5,136 nucleotides of DNA, taken from the NCBI GenBank assembly GCA_017405545.1, contig JAFRAF010000367.1:1-5136 (forward strand), read 5' to 3'. Position 1 is the stretch's first letter. Each line of letters opens with the position of its first letter. This stretch comes from Oscillospiraceae bacterium. GTDB taxonomy: Bacteria; Bacillota; Clostridia; Oscillospirales; Oscillospiraceae. Made by a program: the position numbers and the translations under genes. Under the pieces are notes generated by a model. That model ran no database searches and was not told the DNA's origin. It saw only the letters and a list, made by a program, of their open reading frames with translations. Below are positions 1-4,880 of this stretch, in pieces.

Positions 1-242
1 AGTACGACTACGGCCAGCAGGATGAGCTTCAACAGCGGGCTTCCCCCGCCCCGCGCTCGTGTGGTATCATCGTATACTCCACGCTGCTCGTCGTTTGAGG
101 GGCCTGTGGTGCCGGGTCTGTCGGCATAGCCTCCGGCGTTTCCGGTCGGTCCGCCCGTGTTCAGGCCTTCCCCCCTCTTAAAAACGCTTTTTCCTTTTCC
201 CGTTATGTTTTTTTCTCTTCCACGCGGTCTGTTATTGTCCAT
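1..242 (-). CDS. N-terminus of a putative membrane-anchored protein (partial, cut by left edge)
   Basis: Eighty codons are visible, beginning MDNNRPRGREKNITGKGK and running off the left edge. Residues 1-67 are hydrophilic, basic at first and then rich in Gly, Pro, Asn, Asp and Thr. From about residue 68 (SPLLKLILLAVVVL) a strongly hydrophobic stretch begins, so the protein probably has a short cytoplasmic tail and one membrane anchor, with the main domain outside the window. I chose the ATG at 242 because GGAG stands 6 bases upstream; an in-frame ATG at 254 would add MEID but has a weaker ribosome site. The opening resembles N-termini I associate with Lachnospiraceae surface proteins, possibly ones carrying a clostripain-like (C11) or similar domain, but that is memory and the functional domain is not visible. 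It has its own promoter and long leader. Being a gene start is well supported; function is unknown. Confidence 0.72.
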   Translation of the reverse strand, partial: MDNNRPRGREKNITGKGKSVFKRGEGLNTGGPTGNAGGYADRPGTTGPSNDEQRGVYDDTTRARGGGSPLLKLILLAVVV

Positions 243-402
243 ATCAATCTCCATTCTTTCAATCAAATAAGTACGGATATCTTGCGGACTCCTCTTATGC
301 GGCGGGTCGTCTCCGCCGCCCGCGCCTCCCCGGGCTGAGGGGCACGGCAAAAAGCCGCCGTCGATTATAACAATAAGCTGTGTTTATGTGCCGGTTTCCT
401 GT

Positions 403-431
403 ATTATACCGCAGTTTTCAGAAAAATCCAA
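403..431 (-). promoter_or_regulatory. Sigma-A-type promoter for the left-edge gene
   Basis: On the minus strand TTGGAT (426-431) and TATAAT (403-408) are separated by exactly 17 bases. The -10 is perfect and the -35 keeps TTG. Transcription would begin near 396, giving a leader of about 150 bases before the ATG at 242. The leader is GC-rich between about 300 and 360, with short possible stems such as GCGGG/CCCGC, and I see no known riboswitch. A second TATAAT at 364-369 has only a poor -35 and is less likely. Confidence 0.6.
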
Positions 432-446
432 TAAATAACGCGGTAT

Positions 447-476
447 AGGGACAGTTTTTTATGAAAAGCTGTCCCT
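447..476. repeat. Short inverted repeat / hairpin AGGGACAG...CTGTCCCT
   Basis: AGGGACAG (447-454) and CTGTCCCT (469-476) form a perfect 8-bp stem. A TTTT/AAAA inner pairing can extend it past a one-base bulge. It lies 19 bases past the peroxiredoxin stop and just upstream of the next promoter. There is no U-run on either side, so as a rho-independent terminator it is weak. Its GGGACAG/CTGTCCC ends resemble short palindromic repeats scattered in many Firmicutes genomes; whether this one is repeated cannot be seen here. Confidence 0.5.
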
Positions 477-495
477 GAATTCGTATTGGGCTCGC

Positions 496-954
496 TCAGC
501 CCTCCAGATATTTGAGAATTTCTCCGGCGTTTGAATCGGGCTTGACCTTGGGCATGATCTTTTCTATCTTTCCGCTCTCGTCGATGATAAAGGTCGTCCT
601 GACAACTCCCATGCTGACCTTGCCGTAGTTCTTCTTTTCCTGCCAGACTCCGTATGCCTCTATGGCGACTCTCTCCGTATCGGACAGTAGTATAAACGGC
701 AGGCCCAGCTTATCGGCAAATTTCCGATGCGAGGCCACGCTGTCTTTGCTGACCCCGATGACTACGGCGTTTTTCGCCTTGAATTCCTCGAATCTGTCGG
801 CAAAGGCGCTGGCCTGACGGGAACAGCCCGCCGTATTGTCCCTGGGATAAAAATACAGCACGACCTTTTTGCCCAGAAAATCTGACAGACTGACAGGGTT
901 TCCGTCCTTGTCCGGCAGGGTAAACTGCGGAGCCATAGTTCCGACTTCCGGCAT
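496..954 (-). CDS. bcp: Peroxiredoxin, Bcp/PrxQ family (thiol peroxidase), single-cysteine form
   Basis: This 152-residue protein has the normal length and fold signature of the Bcp/PrxQ family, cytoplasmic enzymes that reduce hydrogen peroxide and organic hydroperoxides with electrons from thioredoxin or other thiols. The N-terminus (VGTMAPQFTLPDKDG) is typical. The catalytic motif PRDNTAGC (37-44) gives the PxxxTxxC signature with C44 as the peroxidatic cysteine. The Arg in VRTTFIIDESGKI, about residue 119, fits the conserved late arginine. C44 is the only cysteine: the position five residues later, where many Bcp proteins carry the resolving cysteine, is Ser49. Recycling should therefore use an external thiol, a known 1-Cys variant of the family. 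GGGGAGG (960-966) lies 5 bases before the ATG and fixes the start. The gene is monocistronic by layout, with its own consensus promoter and an inverted repeat that may be an operator. A role in oxidative-stress defence of an anaerobe is expected. Confidence 0.93.
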   Translation of the reverse strand: MPEVGTMAPQFTLPDKDGNPVSLSDFLGKKVVLYFYPRDNTAGCSRQASAFADRFEEFKAKNAVVIGVSKDSVASHRKFADKLGLPFILLSDTERVAIEAYGVWQEKKNYGKVSMGVVRTTFIIDESGKIEKIMPKVKPDSNAGEILKYLEG

Positions 955-978
955 ATGATCCTCCCCTTTTCGTGAGAT

Positions 979-1002
979 AACAGGCGGTGAAAGAAGCCTG
1001 TT
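979..1002 (-). other. 5'-UTR hairpin in the peroxiredoxin leader
   Basis: AACAGGC and GCCTGTT form a perfect 7-bp stem with a 10-base loop. It lies just past the predicted transcription start (near 1007) and about a dozen bases before the Shine-Dalgarno GGGGAGG. It leaves the ribosome site free, so a stabilising 5' stem is the simplest reading. A regulatory role cannot be excluded. Confidence 0.45.
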
Positions 1003-1013
1003 TTATTTTATTT

Positions 1014-1042
1014 ATTATATATTGTACAGTCTTTACTGTCAA
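1014..1042 (-). promoter_or_regulatory. Perfect-consensus sigma-A promoter for the peroxiredoxin gene
   Basis: On the minus strand TTGACA (1037-1042) and TATAAT (1014-1019) are separated by 17 bases, which matches the consensus in both boxes and in spacing. The flanks are AT-rich. The predicted start, near 1007, gives a leader of about 50 bases. A promoter this strong in front of a stress gene usually needs repression, which fits the inverted repeat overlapping it. Confidence 0.85.
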
Positions 1043-1046
1043 CAAT
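1021..1046. promoter_or_regulatory. Candidate operator: inverted repeat over the -35 and spacer
   Basis: ACAGT-CTTT-ACTGT (1026-1039) is a perfect 5-bp dyad. The outer arms ATTGT (1021-1025) and ACAAT (1042-1046) continue the symmetry, with two extra bases (CA, 1040-1041) on one side. The dyad covers the -35 box and most of the spacer, the usual place for a repressor site. It does not match the PerR box (TTATAATnATTATAA) as I know it. An Rrf2-, BlaI/CopY- or MarR-type regulator is conceivable, but no regulator gene lies nearby. Identity is unknown. Confidence 0.5.
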
Positions 1047-1092
1047 TGCGACGGCGCAGACGCGGTTTGATCCGGCTCAACAGGCAGACCAA

Positions 1093-1120
1093 GGCCCCGG
1101 CTGGCGCTCCAGCCGGGGTC
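1093..1120. terminator. Strong hairpin downstream of the cofactor operon (probable terminator)
   Basis: CCCCGGCTGG (1095-1104) and CCAGCCGGGG (1109-1118) form a perfect 10-bp GC-rich stem with a 4-base loop. It stands about 45 bases past the stop of the last operon gene and before the peroxiredoxin promoter. In the minus direction it is followed by CCTTGG, not a U-run. In the plus direction it gains one wobble and one further pair and has TTTTTATT about nine bases on. It probably insulates the two units, but it is not a textbook minus-strand intrinsic terminator. Confidence 0.5.
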
Positions 1121-1142
1121 CGAATCATTTTTATTAAACTGC

Positions 1143-1158
1143 CGGCCTGAACAGGCCG
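1143..1158 (-). terminator. Short hairpin after the MogA-MoaE-like stop (possible terminator)
   Basis: CGGCCT and AGGCCG pair over a 4-base loop 7 bases past the TGA. In the minus direction GCAGTTTAAT follows, a weak U-tract. With the stronger hairpin at 1093-1120 it forms a tandem end to the operon. Each is individually imperfect. Confidence 0.4.
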
Positions 1159-1165
1159 TACATGC

Positions 1166-2056
1166 TCATATGAGCTCCGTCTCGTTTAAACAGTCCGTTT
1201 TGATCTTTCCAACGAGAAATTCCAGAGCCGAAATCACATGGGGCCTGATGTCGCCGCCCACAAGGACAAACATGATATCCTCGCCGACGCTGAGCGTTCC
1301 CTCGTTTATCCACACGCGGACATATGTGATTCCGCTCATGGCCCGGGTCTCCGCCACGGCAAGGTCCAGCTTTTCCCTGTCGCAGGAGATTATCATGCCC
1401 TGTACCGGCGGGGCGTCATCCCGACCCTCCCGCACGGCGGCCCTGGCGCTCTGCCTGACTATGCCGTTGTGGATAAGGTACATGCCCGTATCTCTGGCGC
1501 TCACGTCCGCCTTGGCCTCTTTCAGCCACAGCTCCATATTCGGTACCGGCGGCTTTATCTCCGTCAAAGCACAGTCGGCCGAGCCCAGTGATTTGAGCAT
1601 ATCAACTCCGTGCTCAATGGGCTCCAGCACCGCATTCAGGTTTTCCAGCGCCGCCCTCTCACTGCCCGGCAGGTTGATTATCAGCGAATTGCCGCGTATC
1701 CCGGCCACAGCTCTGGACAGGCAGCCTCTCGGAGTAATCTTCATGCTCTCAGCCCGCATTTGCTCGGGGATGCCCCGGGTCTCCCTCCCGATGACCGCCA
1801 GAGTGGCCTCCGGCGTCACATCTCTGGGAGAAAAGCCGGTGCCCCCTGTGGTGACCACCAGAGTTATGCCGAGCTCATCCGTACACTTTATAAGCTCTTC
1901 CTCTATCATGGTGCGCTCATCGGGTATGATCGAGCTGTATACCACGTCGTACCCGGCATTTGCAAGGGCCGCCTTTACGGCCGGTCCGCTGGTATCCGTA
2001 CGCTCCCCCCGGAAGCCCTTATCGCTGACTGTGATGACTGCCGCTCTGCAGCTCAT
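1166..2056 (-). CDS. MogA/MoaB-type molybdopterin adenylyltransferase fused to a divergent MoaE-like domain
   Basis: Counted from the ATG at 2056 the protein has 296 residues. Residues 1 to about 160 are a MogA/MoaB (MoCF) domain: AAVITVSDKGFRGERTDTSG at the start, TTGGTGFSPRDVTPEAT at 69-85 and the NLPGS loop at 128-132. This domain binds molybdopterin and adenylylates it with ATP in the last steps of cofactor synthesis. A short Pro-containing linker (IKPPVPN) leads to residues 174-296, which resemble clostridial MoaE-like proteins (NGIVRQSAR, VRVWINEGTLSVGEDIMFVL, ALEFLVGKIKT). By eye, an Arg and a Lys matching E. coli MoaE R104 and K119 are kept, but the H103 and K126 positions are Ile and Thr, so normal MoaE catalysis is doubtful. 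An internal Met at the junction has no ribosome site, so this is a real fusion. I prefer the ATG at 2056 because AGGGGGGAA lies just upstream; one at 2083 would add nine residues. It overlaps moaC by 38 bases, which implies coupled translation. Domain 1 is sure; domain 2 is likely. Confidence 0.87.
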   Translation of the reverse strand: MSCRAAVITVSDKGFRGERTDTSGPAVKAALANAGYDVVYSSIIPDERTMIEEELIKCTDELGITLVVTTGGTGFSPRDVTPEATLAVIGRETRGIPEQMRAESMKITPRGCLSRAVAGIRGNSLIINLPGSERAALENLNAVLEPIEHGVDMLKSLGSADCALTEIKPPVPNMELWLKEAKADVSARDTGMYLIHNGIVRQSARAAVREGRDDAPPVQGMIISCDREKLDLAVAETRAMSGITYVRVWINEGTLSVGEDIMFVLVGGDIRPHVISALEFLVGKIKTDCLNETELI

Positions 2057-2546
2057 TATCTTCCCCCCTGTTGTAATCACCATGTACTCCGCCGGATTTC
2101 TGCAGCAGGCGTATATCGCTTATCACGATGTCCCTCTGCACGGCCTTGCACATATCGTAGACCGTCAGCGCGGCAACGGAGACGGCAGTCAGCGCCTCCA
2201 TCTCCACGCCGGTCTTCCCTGCACAGACGACGCTTGCGCTTATATCCACGGCACAGCGCTCTTCGTTCAGATGAAGCTCCAGCTCTATACCGTCTATGGT
2301 CACGGGGTGGCACATGGGTATCAGGGATGAGGTCTTCTTTGCCCCCATGATGCCGGCTATCTGCGCGACCGTGAGAACATCGCCCTTCTTTACGCCTCCG
2401 CTTTGAATAAGCGCAAAGGTGTCGCGGTTTACCAGCACCGACGCTCCCGCGACCGCCACGCGGCGGCTTGTCGGCTTTTCGCCTACATACACCATGCGGG
2501 CTCCGCCCCTGCTGTCAAAATGGGTAAAATCCTTTTCGGTATCCAT
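2019..2546 (-). CDS. moaC: Cyclic pyranopterin monophosphate synthase MoaC
   Basis: This 175-residue protein converts the MoaA product (3',8-cyclo-7,8-dihydro-GTP) to cyclic pyranopterin monophosphate in the cytoplasm. The whole MoaC signature is present: FTHFDSRGGARMVYVGEK near the N-terminus, KKGD with K54, KKTSSLIPMCHPV with H80, the EMEALTAVSVAALTVYDMCK segment with E115, E117, D131 and K134, and DIVISDIRLLQKSGG. These match the lysine, histidine and acidic residues known to matter in the family. The start at 2546 is chosen because GAGGTG stands 4 bases upstream; an ATG at 2561 would add five residues and lacks a ribosome site. The C-terminus runs somewhat past the usual end after KSGG, as a hydrophilic tail (DYNRGEDNELQSGSHHSQR) encoded partly in the 38-base overlap with the next gene. 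It follows moaA after 43 bases holding a small GGGGC/GCCCC stem (2576-2589), so it is in the same operon. Confidence 0.97.
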   Translation of the reverse strand: MDTEKDFTHFDSRGGARMVYVGEKPTSRRVAVAGASVLVNRDTFALIQSGGVKKGDVLTVAQIAGIMGAKKTSSLIPMCHPVTIDGIELELHLNEERCAVDISASVVCAGKTGVEMEALTAVSVAALTVYDMCKAVQRDIVISDIRLLQKSGGVHGDYNRGEDNELQSGSHHSQR

Positions 2547-2589
2547 AACACACCTCGTCATAAGCGGCGCTGTCCGGGGCCTGAGCCCC

Positions 2590-3540
2590 CTATCCGCCGA
2601 TCTGATTCATATGCCTTGTCTCCCGGCTGCGGCACTCAAAGGACAAGGCCCCATGCCACTCCGGCTTCGCGGCTATGGCCGCCTTTATCTGCTCCGCCAT
2701 CTCACACCTGGTCAGGCCCTTTACGGGGAACTGCGCCGCTGAATGGAGACAGGGCTTCAGTTTCCCGTCGGCGGTGAGCCGGAGCCGGTTGCACGTGCCG
2801 CAGAAATGCTCGCTCAGCGGACTTATCAGGCCCACCTTTCCCAGGGCTCCTGGCAGCTCATACAGTCTGGCCACGCCCCCGTCCTGTTCGGCGGGGCGGA
2901 GCTCCGGAAGGCGGCGCAGCACTTCCCTCGCGGAGATGTACGCACCCTTTGAGAGCTCGTCATGTCCCATGGGCATCAGTTCTATAAAGCGCACATCCAG
3001 CGGGTATTTCAGCGTCAGCCCCGCAAGCTCCGGTATCTCGTCGTCGTTGAAGCCGCCGATCAGCACCGCATTGAGCTTTATCCGCTCAAAGCCCGTACGA
3101 AGGGCGATCTCAATGCCCGCCACAGCCTGCTCAAGGGTCCCACGGCGGGTCATATAGCGGTATTTATCCGGGTTAAGCGTGTCCAAGCTGATATTCAGCC
3201 TTTGGACGCCGGCCTTGCGCAGCGGCTCCGCCAAATCCGGGAGCAGTATGCCGTTGGTGGTCAGGGCCAGTTCCCTTATGCCCTCCACCGCGGCGCAGCG
3301 CCGGCATATGGACAGGATGTTCTTTTTCACCAGCGGCTCCCCGCCGGTGATGCGCAGCTTTGTGAAGCCCAGAGAGGCGGCCGCTTCCACGGCCATGACC
3401 AGCTCCTCCTCGGTGAGCATCTCGTCGTGCCGCTTTTTGCATATGCCCTCCTCGGGCATGCAGTAGCGGCAGCGGAGATTGCAGTTGTCGGTCACAGACA
3501 GCCGCAGATAGCTGATATCGCGGCCGAATCCATCTATCAT
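2590..3540 (-). CDS. moaA: GTP 3',8-cyclase MoaA (radical SAM)
   Basis: With the start at 3540 the protein has 316 residues, close to the usual MoaA length. It is a radical-SAM enzyme that cyclises GTP in the first step of pterin-cofactor synthesis. The N-terminal SAM cluster motif CNLRCRYC gives C20, C24 and C27. LRITGGEPL carries the SAM-binding GGEP. The second, GTP-binding [4Fe-4S] cluster is given by CGTC and KPC (C247, C250, C264; spacing CX2CX13C), with the nearby NRLRL arginines. The protein ends in Gly-Gly, the conserved MoaA tail needed for activity in the family. I chose the ATG at 3540 (MIDGFGRDISYLRLSVTD) because GGAG lies 6 bases upstream and MoaA proteins normally begin this way; ATG at 3552 or GTG at 3633 would add unsupported residues. 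It is the second gene of the operon, 94 bases after the MoeA-like stop, a gap that holds AGGAGG but no other gene. Confidence 0.97.
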   Translation of the reverse strand: MIDGFGRDISYLRLSVTDNCNLRCRYCMPEEGICKKRHDEMLTEEELVMAVEAAASLGFTKLRITGGEPLVKKNILSICRRCAAVEGIRELALTTNGILLPDLAEPLRKAGVQRLNISLDTLNPDKYRYMTRRGTLEQAVAGIEIALRTGFERIKLNAVLIGGFNDDEIPELAGLTLKYPLDVRFIELMPMGHDELSKGAYISAREVLRRLPELRPAEQDGGVARLYELPGALGKVGLISPLSEHFCGTCNRLRLTADGKLKPCLHSAAQFPVKGLTRCEMAEQIKAAIAAKPEWHGALSFECRSRETRHMNQIGG

Positions 3541-3634
3541 ACTATTCTCCATCCCGCCGCGTCCTCCTGTGCGCTGAGGAAGCGGCAATCTCCGGGCGGC
3601 GGTCCTTCTGTCCTGTTCGCCGTCCCATGTCACA

Positions 3635-4651
3635 CTAATACCTGCCGAAGGTGCATATGGGGAAATGGCATACCTCGCAGAGATGGCACAGGCCGCCGTC
3701 TCCCAGATTGATAAGCTCCTGCTTTGTCAAGGGGTGTCCCGTGAACACCTGGGGCAGCAGCACGTCGAATGTGGTGGTGGGAAGACTTATGGCCGCACCC
3801 GGTATGCCCATCACTGCGGTCTTTCCCAGATAGGCCACAAGGGTCATGTTCCCGGGCTGGGACGGCACCCCGTGGGTCACTATGTCCGCGCCGAGACGGC
3901 GTATGGCCGTGGGCGTTAGGTCGTCCGGATCCACGGACATTCCGCCGGTGAATATAAGCAGGTCAGCCCCCTGCTTCAAAAACGCGTCCGCCGCTCCCAC
4001 TATCATGTCCAGATCGTCGTCGCATATGCTAACCCCGAGGATTTCACTGGGATAGCGCTTCATTTTCGCTCTCACAACGGGCTCGAACTTGTCCTTTATG
4101 CGGCCGGTATAGACCTCTGAGCCGGTGATAACAACACCGACCTTCATATGCCTGTACTGCCACAGATCAAGCAGCTTTCTGTCCCTGCAAAGGGACTCCG
4201 CCTCTATTATCTGCTCCTCCCTCGTCACAAGGGGTACGATACGCATGGAGGCAAGCCGCATTCCCGGCTTCACGGGGAAATGATCCGGCAGCGTGGCTAT
4301 AGTCAAATCTCCGATGGAATTGATCTCACGCAGGAGCTCTGTGTCCACCCTGAACAGGCCGTCGACATCCGCTCTCAGTACCATCTTCCCCTCTGACGGG
4401 CCCTCGTAACGGGCGCCCTCCACCGGGGCCATGGCGGACATGCGAAGGGCGCAGTCCTCCTCGTGGAGCTCTCCCGCGTTGTCCTCCCATATAAACACAT
4501 AGCGCTTTCCGATATCCAGAAGGCGGGGCACGTCCTCCTCGCTTATGACATGACCGCGTTTAAACTCCGCCCCTTTGAAGCCGTCGCGCATGGCGGTCAC
4601 GTCGTGGCAGAGCTTAAGCCCTATCGCCTTTTCTACTTCAACCTTTCTCAT
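3635..4651 (-). CDS. MoeA-like molybdopterin-binding protein with C-terminal Cys-rich tail
   Basis: This 338-residue protein is shorter than canonical MoeA (about 400). Residues 1 to about 55 (RKVEVEKAIGLKLCHDVT, GAEFKRGHVISEEDV) resemble the N-terminus of MoeA-like proteins. Residues 56-167 are a less typical middle region. Residues 168-305 form a MoCF/molybdopterin-binding domain: VGVVITGSEVYTGRI, FTGGMSVDPDDLTPTAI (234-250), and GIPGAA (282-287) where MoeA has its Pro-Gly loop. The tail holds CHLCEVCHFPIC, with C322, C325, C328 and C333 (CX2CX2CX4C), which could bind an iron-sulfur cluster or metal. Similar tails occur, as I recall, in molybdopterin-binding proteins of anaerobes. A role in metal insertion or cofactor handling is inferred from domain and operon; direct molybdenumtransferase activity is not shown. 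It is the first gene of the cofactor operon. GGGGGAT lies just before the ATG at 4651. Confidence 0.85.
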   Translation of the reverse strand: MRKVEVEKAIGLKLCHDVTAMRDGFKGAEFKRGHVISEEDVPRLLDIGKRYVFIWEDNAGELHEEDCALRMSAMAPVEGARYEGPSEGKMVLRADVDGLFRVDTELLREINSIGDLTIATLPDHFPVKPGMRLASMRIVPLVTREEQIIEAESLCRDRKLLDLWQYRHMKVGVVITGSEVYTGRIKDKFEPVVRAKMKRYPSEILGVSICDDDLDMIVGAADAFLKQGADLLIFTGGMSVDPDDLTPTAIRRLGADIVTHGVPSQPGNMTLVAYLGKTAVMGIPGAAISLPTTTFDVLLPQVFTGHPLTKQELINLGDGGLCHLCEVCHFPICTFGRY

Positions 4652-4802
4652 ATCTTATCCCCCGCAGTCCGTCGAATCATCCCTGCATCTGACATGCCCT
4701 GCGCGTCAGCACCGCGTTGCCCGCTGCAGTCGCCCTTATTTCACGTCGACTGCATACGCCGGATTCTTCAGTCATTCTTTATGCTCGCCAAAGATAATCT
4801 TT
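4652..4802 (-). other. Structured leader of the cofactor operon (about 150 bases)
   Basis: This is the predicted 5' untranslated region of the MoeA-like gene. Besides the hairpin at its 5' end it contains TGCAGTCG/CGACTGCA (4725-4732 with 4747-4754), a perfect 8-bp stem with a 14-base loop. A 5-bp stem CTGAC/GTCAG (4689-4693 with 4705-4709) also forms, and GAATC (4674-4678) can pair with GATTC (4762-4766) at long range. It is long enough for a riboswitch, and molybdenum or tungsten cofactor RNAs are known before such genes, but I could not match it to a consensus I know. No anti-Shine-Dalgarno pairing is obvious. It could instead be a dispersed intergenic repeat. Confidence 0.4.
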
Positions 4803-4806
4803 GGCG
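4786..4806 (-). other. 9-bp hairpin at the predicted transcription start
   Basis: CGCCAAAGA and TCTTTGGCG form a perfect 9-bp inverted repeat around a 3-base centre. It begins 3 bases past the -10 box, so it spans roughly the start to +17. As DNA it could be a second operator; as RNA only part would be transcribed if the start is near 4802. No U-run follows on the minus strand. Confidence 0.55.
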
Positions 4807-4808
4807 CC

Positions 4809-4837
4809 ATTATACAACATTTTTCGAAAAATGTACA
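4809..4837 (-). promoter_or_regulatory. Sigma-A-type promoter of the cofactor operon
   Basis: On the minus strand TGTACA (4832-4837) and TATAAT (4809-4814) are separated by 17 bases. The -10 is perfect and the -35 matches four of six positions. It lies between the ABC-ATPase stop and the MoeA-like gene, so the cofactor genes probably form a unit separate from the transporter. The start would be near 4802. Confidence 0.7.
4817..4834. promoter_or_regulatory. Perfect 18-bp palindrome in the promoter spacer (candidate operator)
   Basis: ACATTTTTCGAAAAATGT is its own reverse complement over 18 bases and lies within the -35/-10 region, three bases overlapping the -35. This is the position of a classic repressor site. 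It does not look like the E. coli ModE site as I know it. The regulator is unknown; a molybdate- or tungstate-sensing repressor would fit the context. In RNA read from the transporter gene the same sequence could fold as a hairpin. Confidence 0.6.
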
Positions 4838-4854
4838 CATTTATCAAAAGTTTC

Positions 4855-4880
4855 TATAGCTCTACCCTTTCAAAGCTATA
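4855..4880 (-). terminator. Weak hairpin over the ABC-ATPase stop codon
   Basis: TATAGCT and AGCTATA pair in a 7-bp stem around a 12-base loop that includes the TAG stop. On the minus strand GAAACTTTTGAT follows, giving only a short T-run. It may act with the palindrome at 4817-4834 to end the transporter transcript, but the stem is AT-rich and the call is tentative. Confidence 0.3.

Noticed and set aside
710..1045. Second minus-strand frame (111 codons) overlapping the 5' half of the peroxiredoxin gene
   Set aside because: Out of frame with bcp, would start inside the -35/-10 region, and has an Arg/Gly/Gln-rich composition typical of a shifted frame.
1014..1046. PerR box at the peroxiredoxin promoter
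   Set aside because: PerR was the first expectation for a peroxide gene, but the dyad (ACAGT/ACTGT core) does not fit the TTATAATnATTATAA pattern.
1170..2330. Long plus-strand open frame (386 codons) over the mogA-moaE-like and moaC genes
   Set aside because: It lies wholly opposite two recognised genes. Its translation is Ser/Arg-rich low-complexity of the kind produced by the antisense of GC-rich genes, with no recognisable domain.
2962..3711. Plus-strand open frame (249 codons) over moaA
   Set aside because: Antisense shadow of moaA and the following gap; no recognisable domain and it conflicts with a clear gene.
4652..4861. Canonical Moco, cobalamin, THF or c-di-GMP riboswitch in the operon leader
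   Set aside because: I compared the leader by eye with the conserved core elements I remember and found no convincing match, so it is reported only as an unassigned structured leader.
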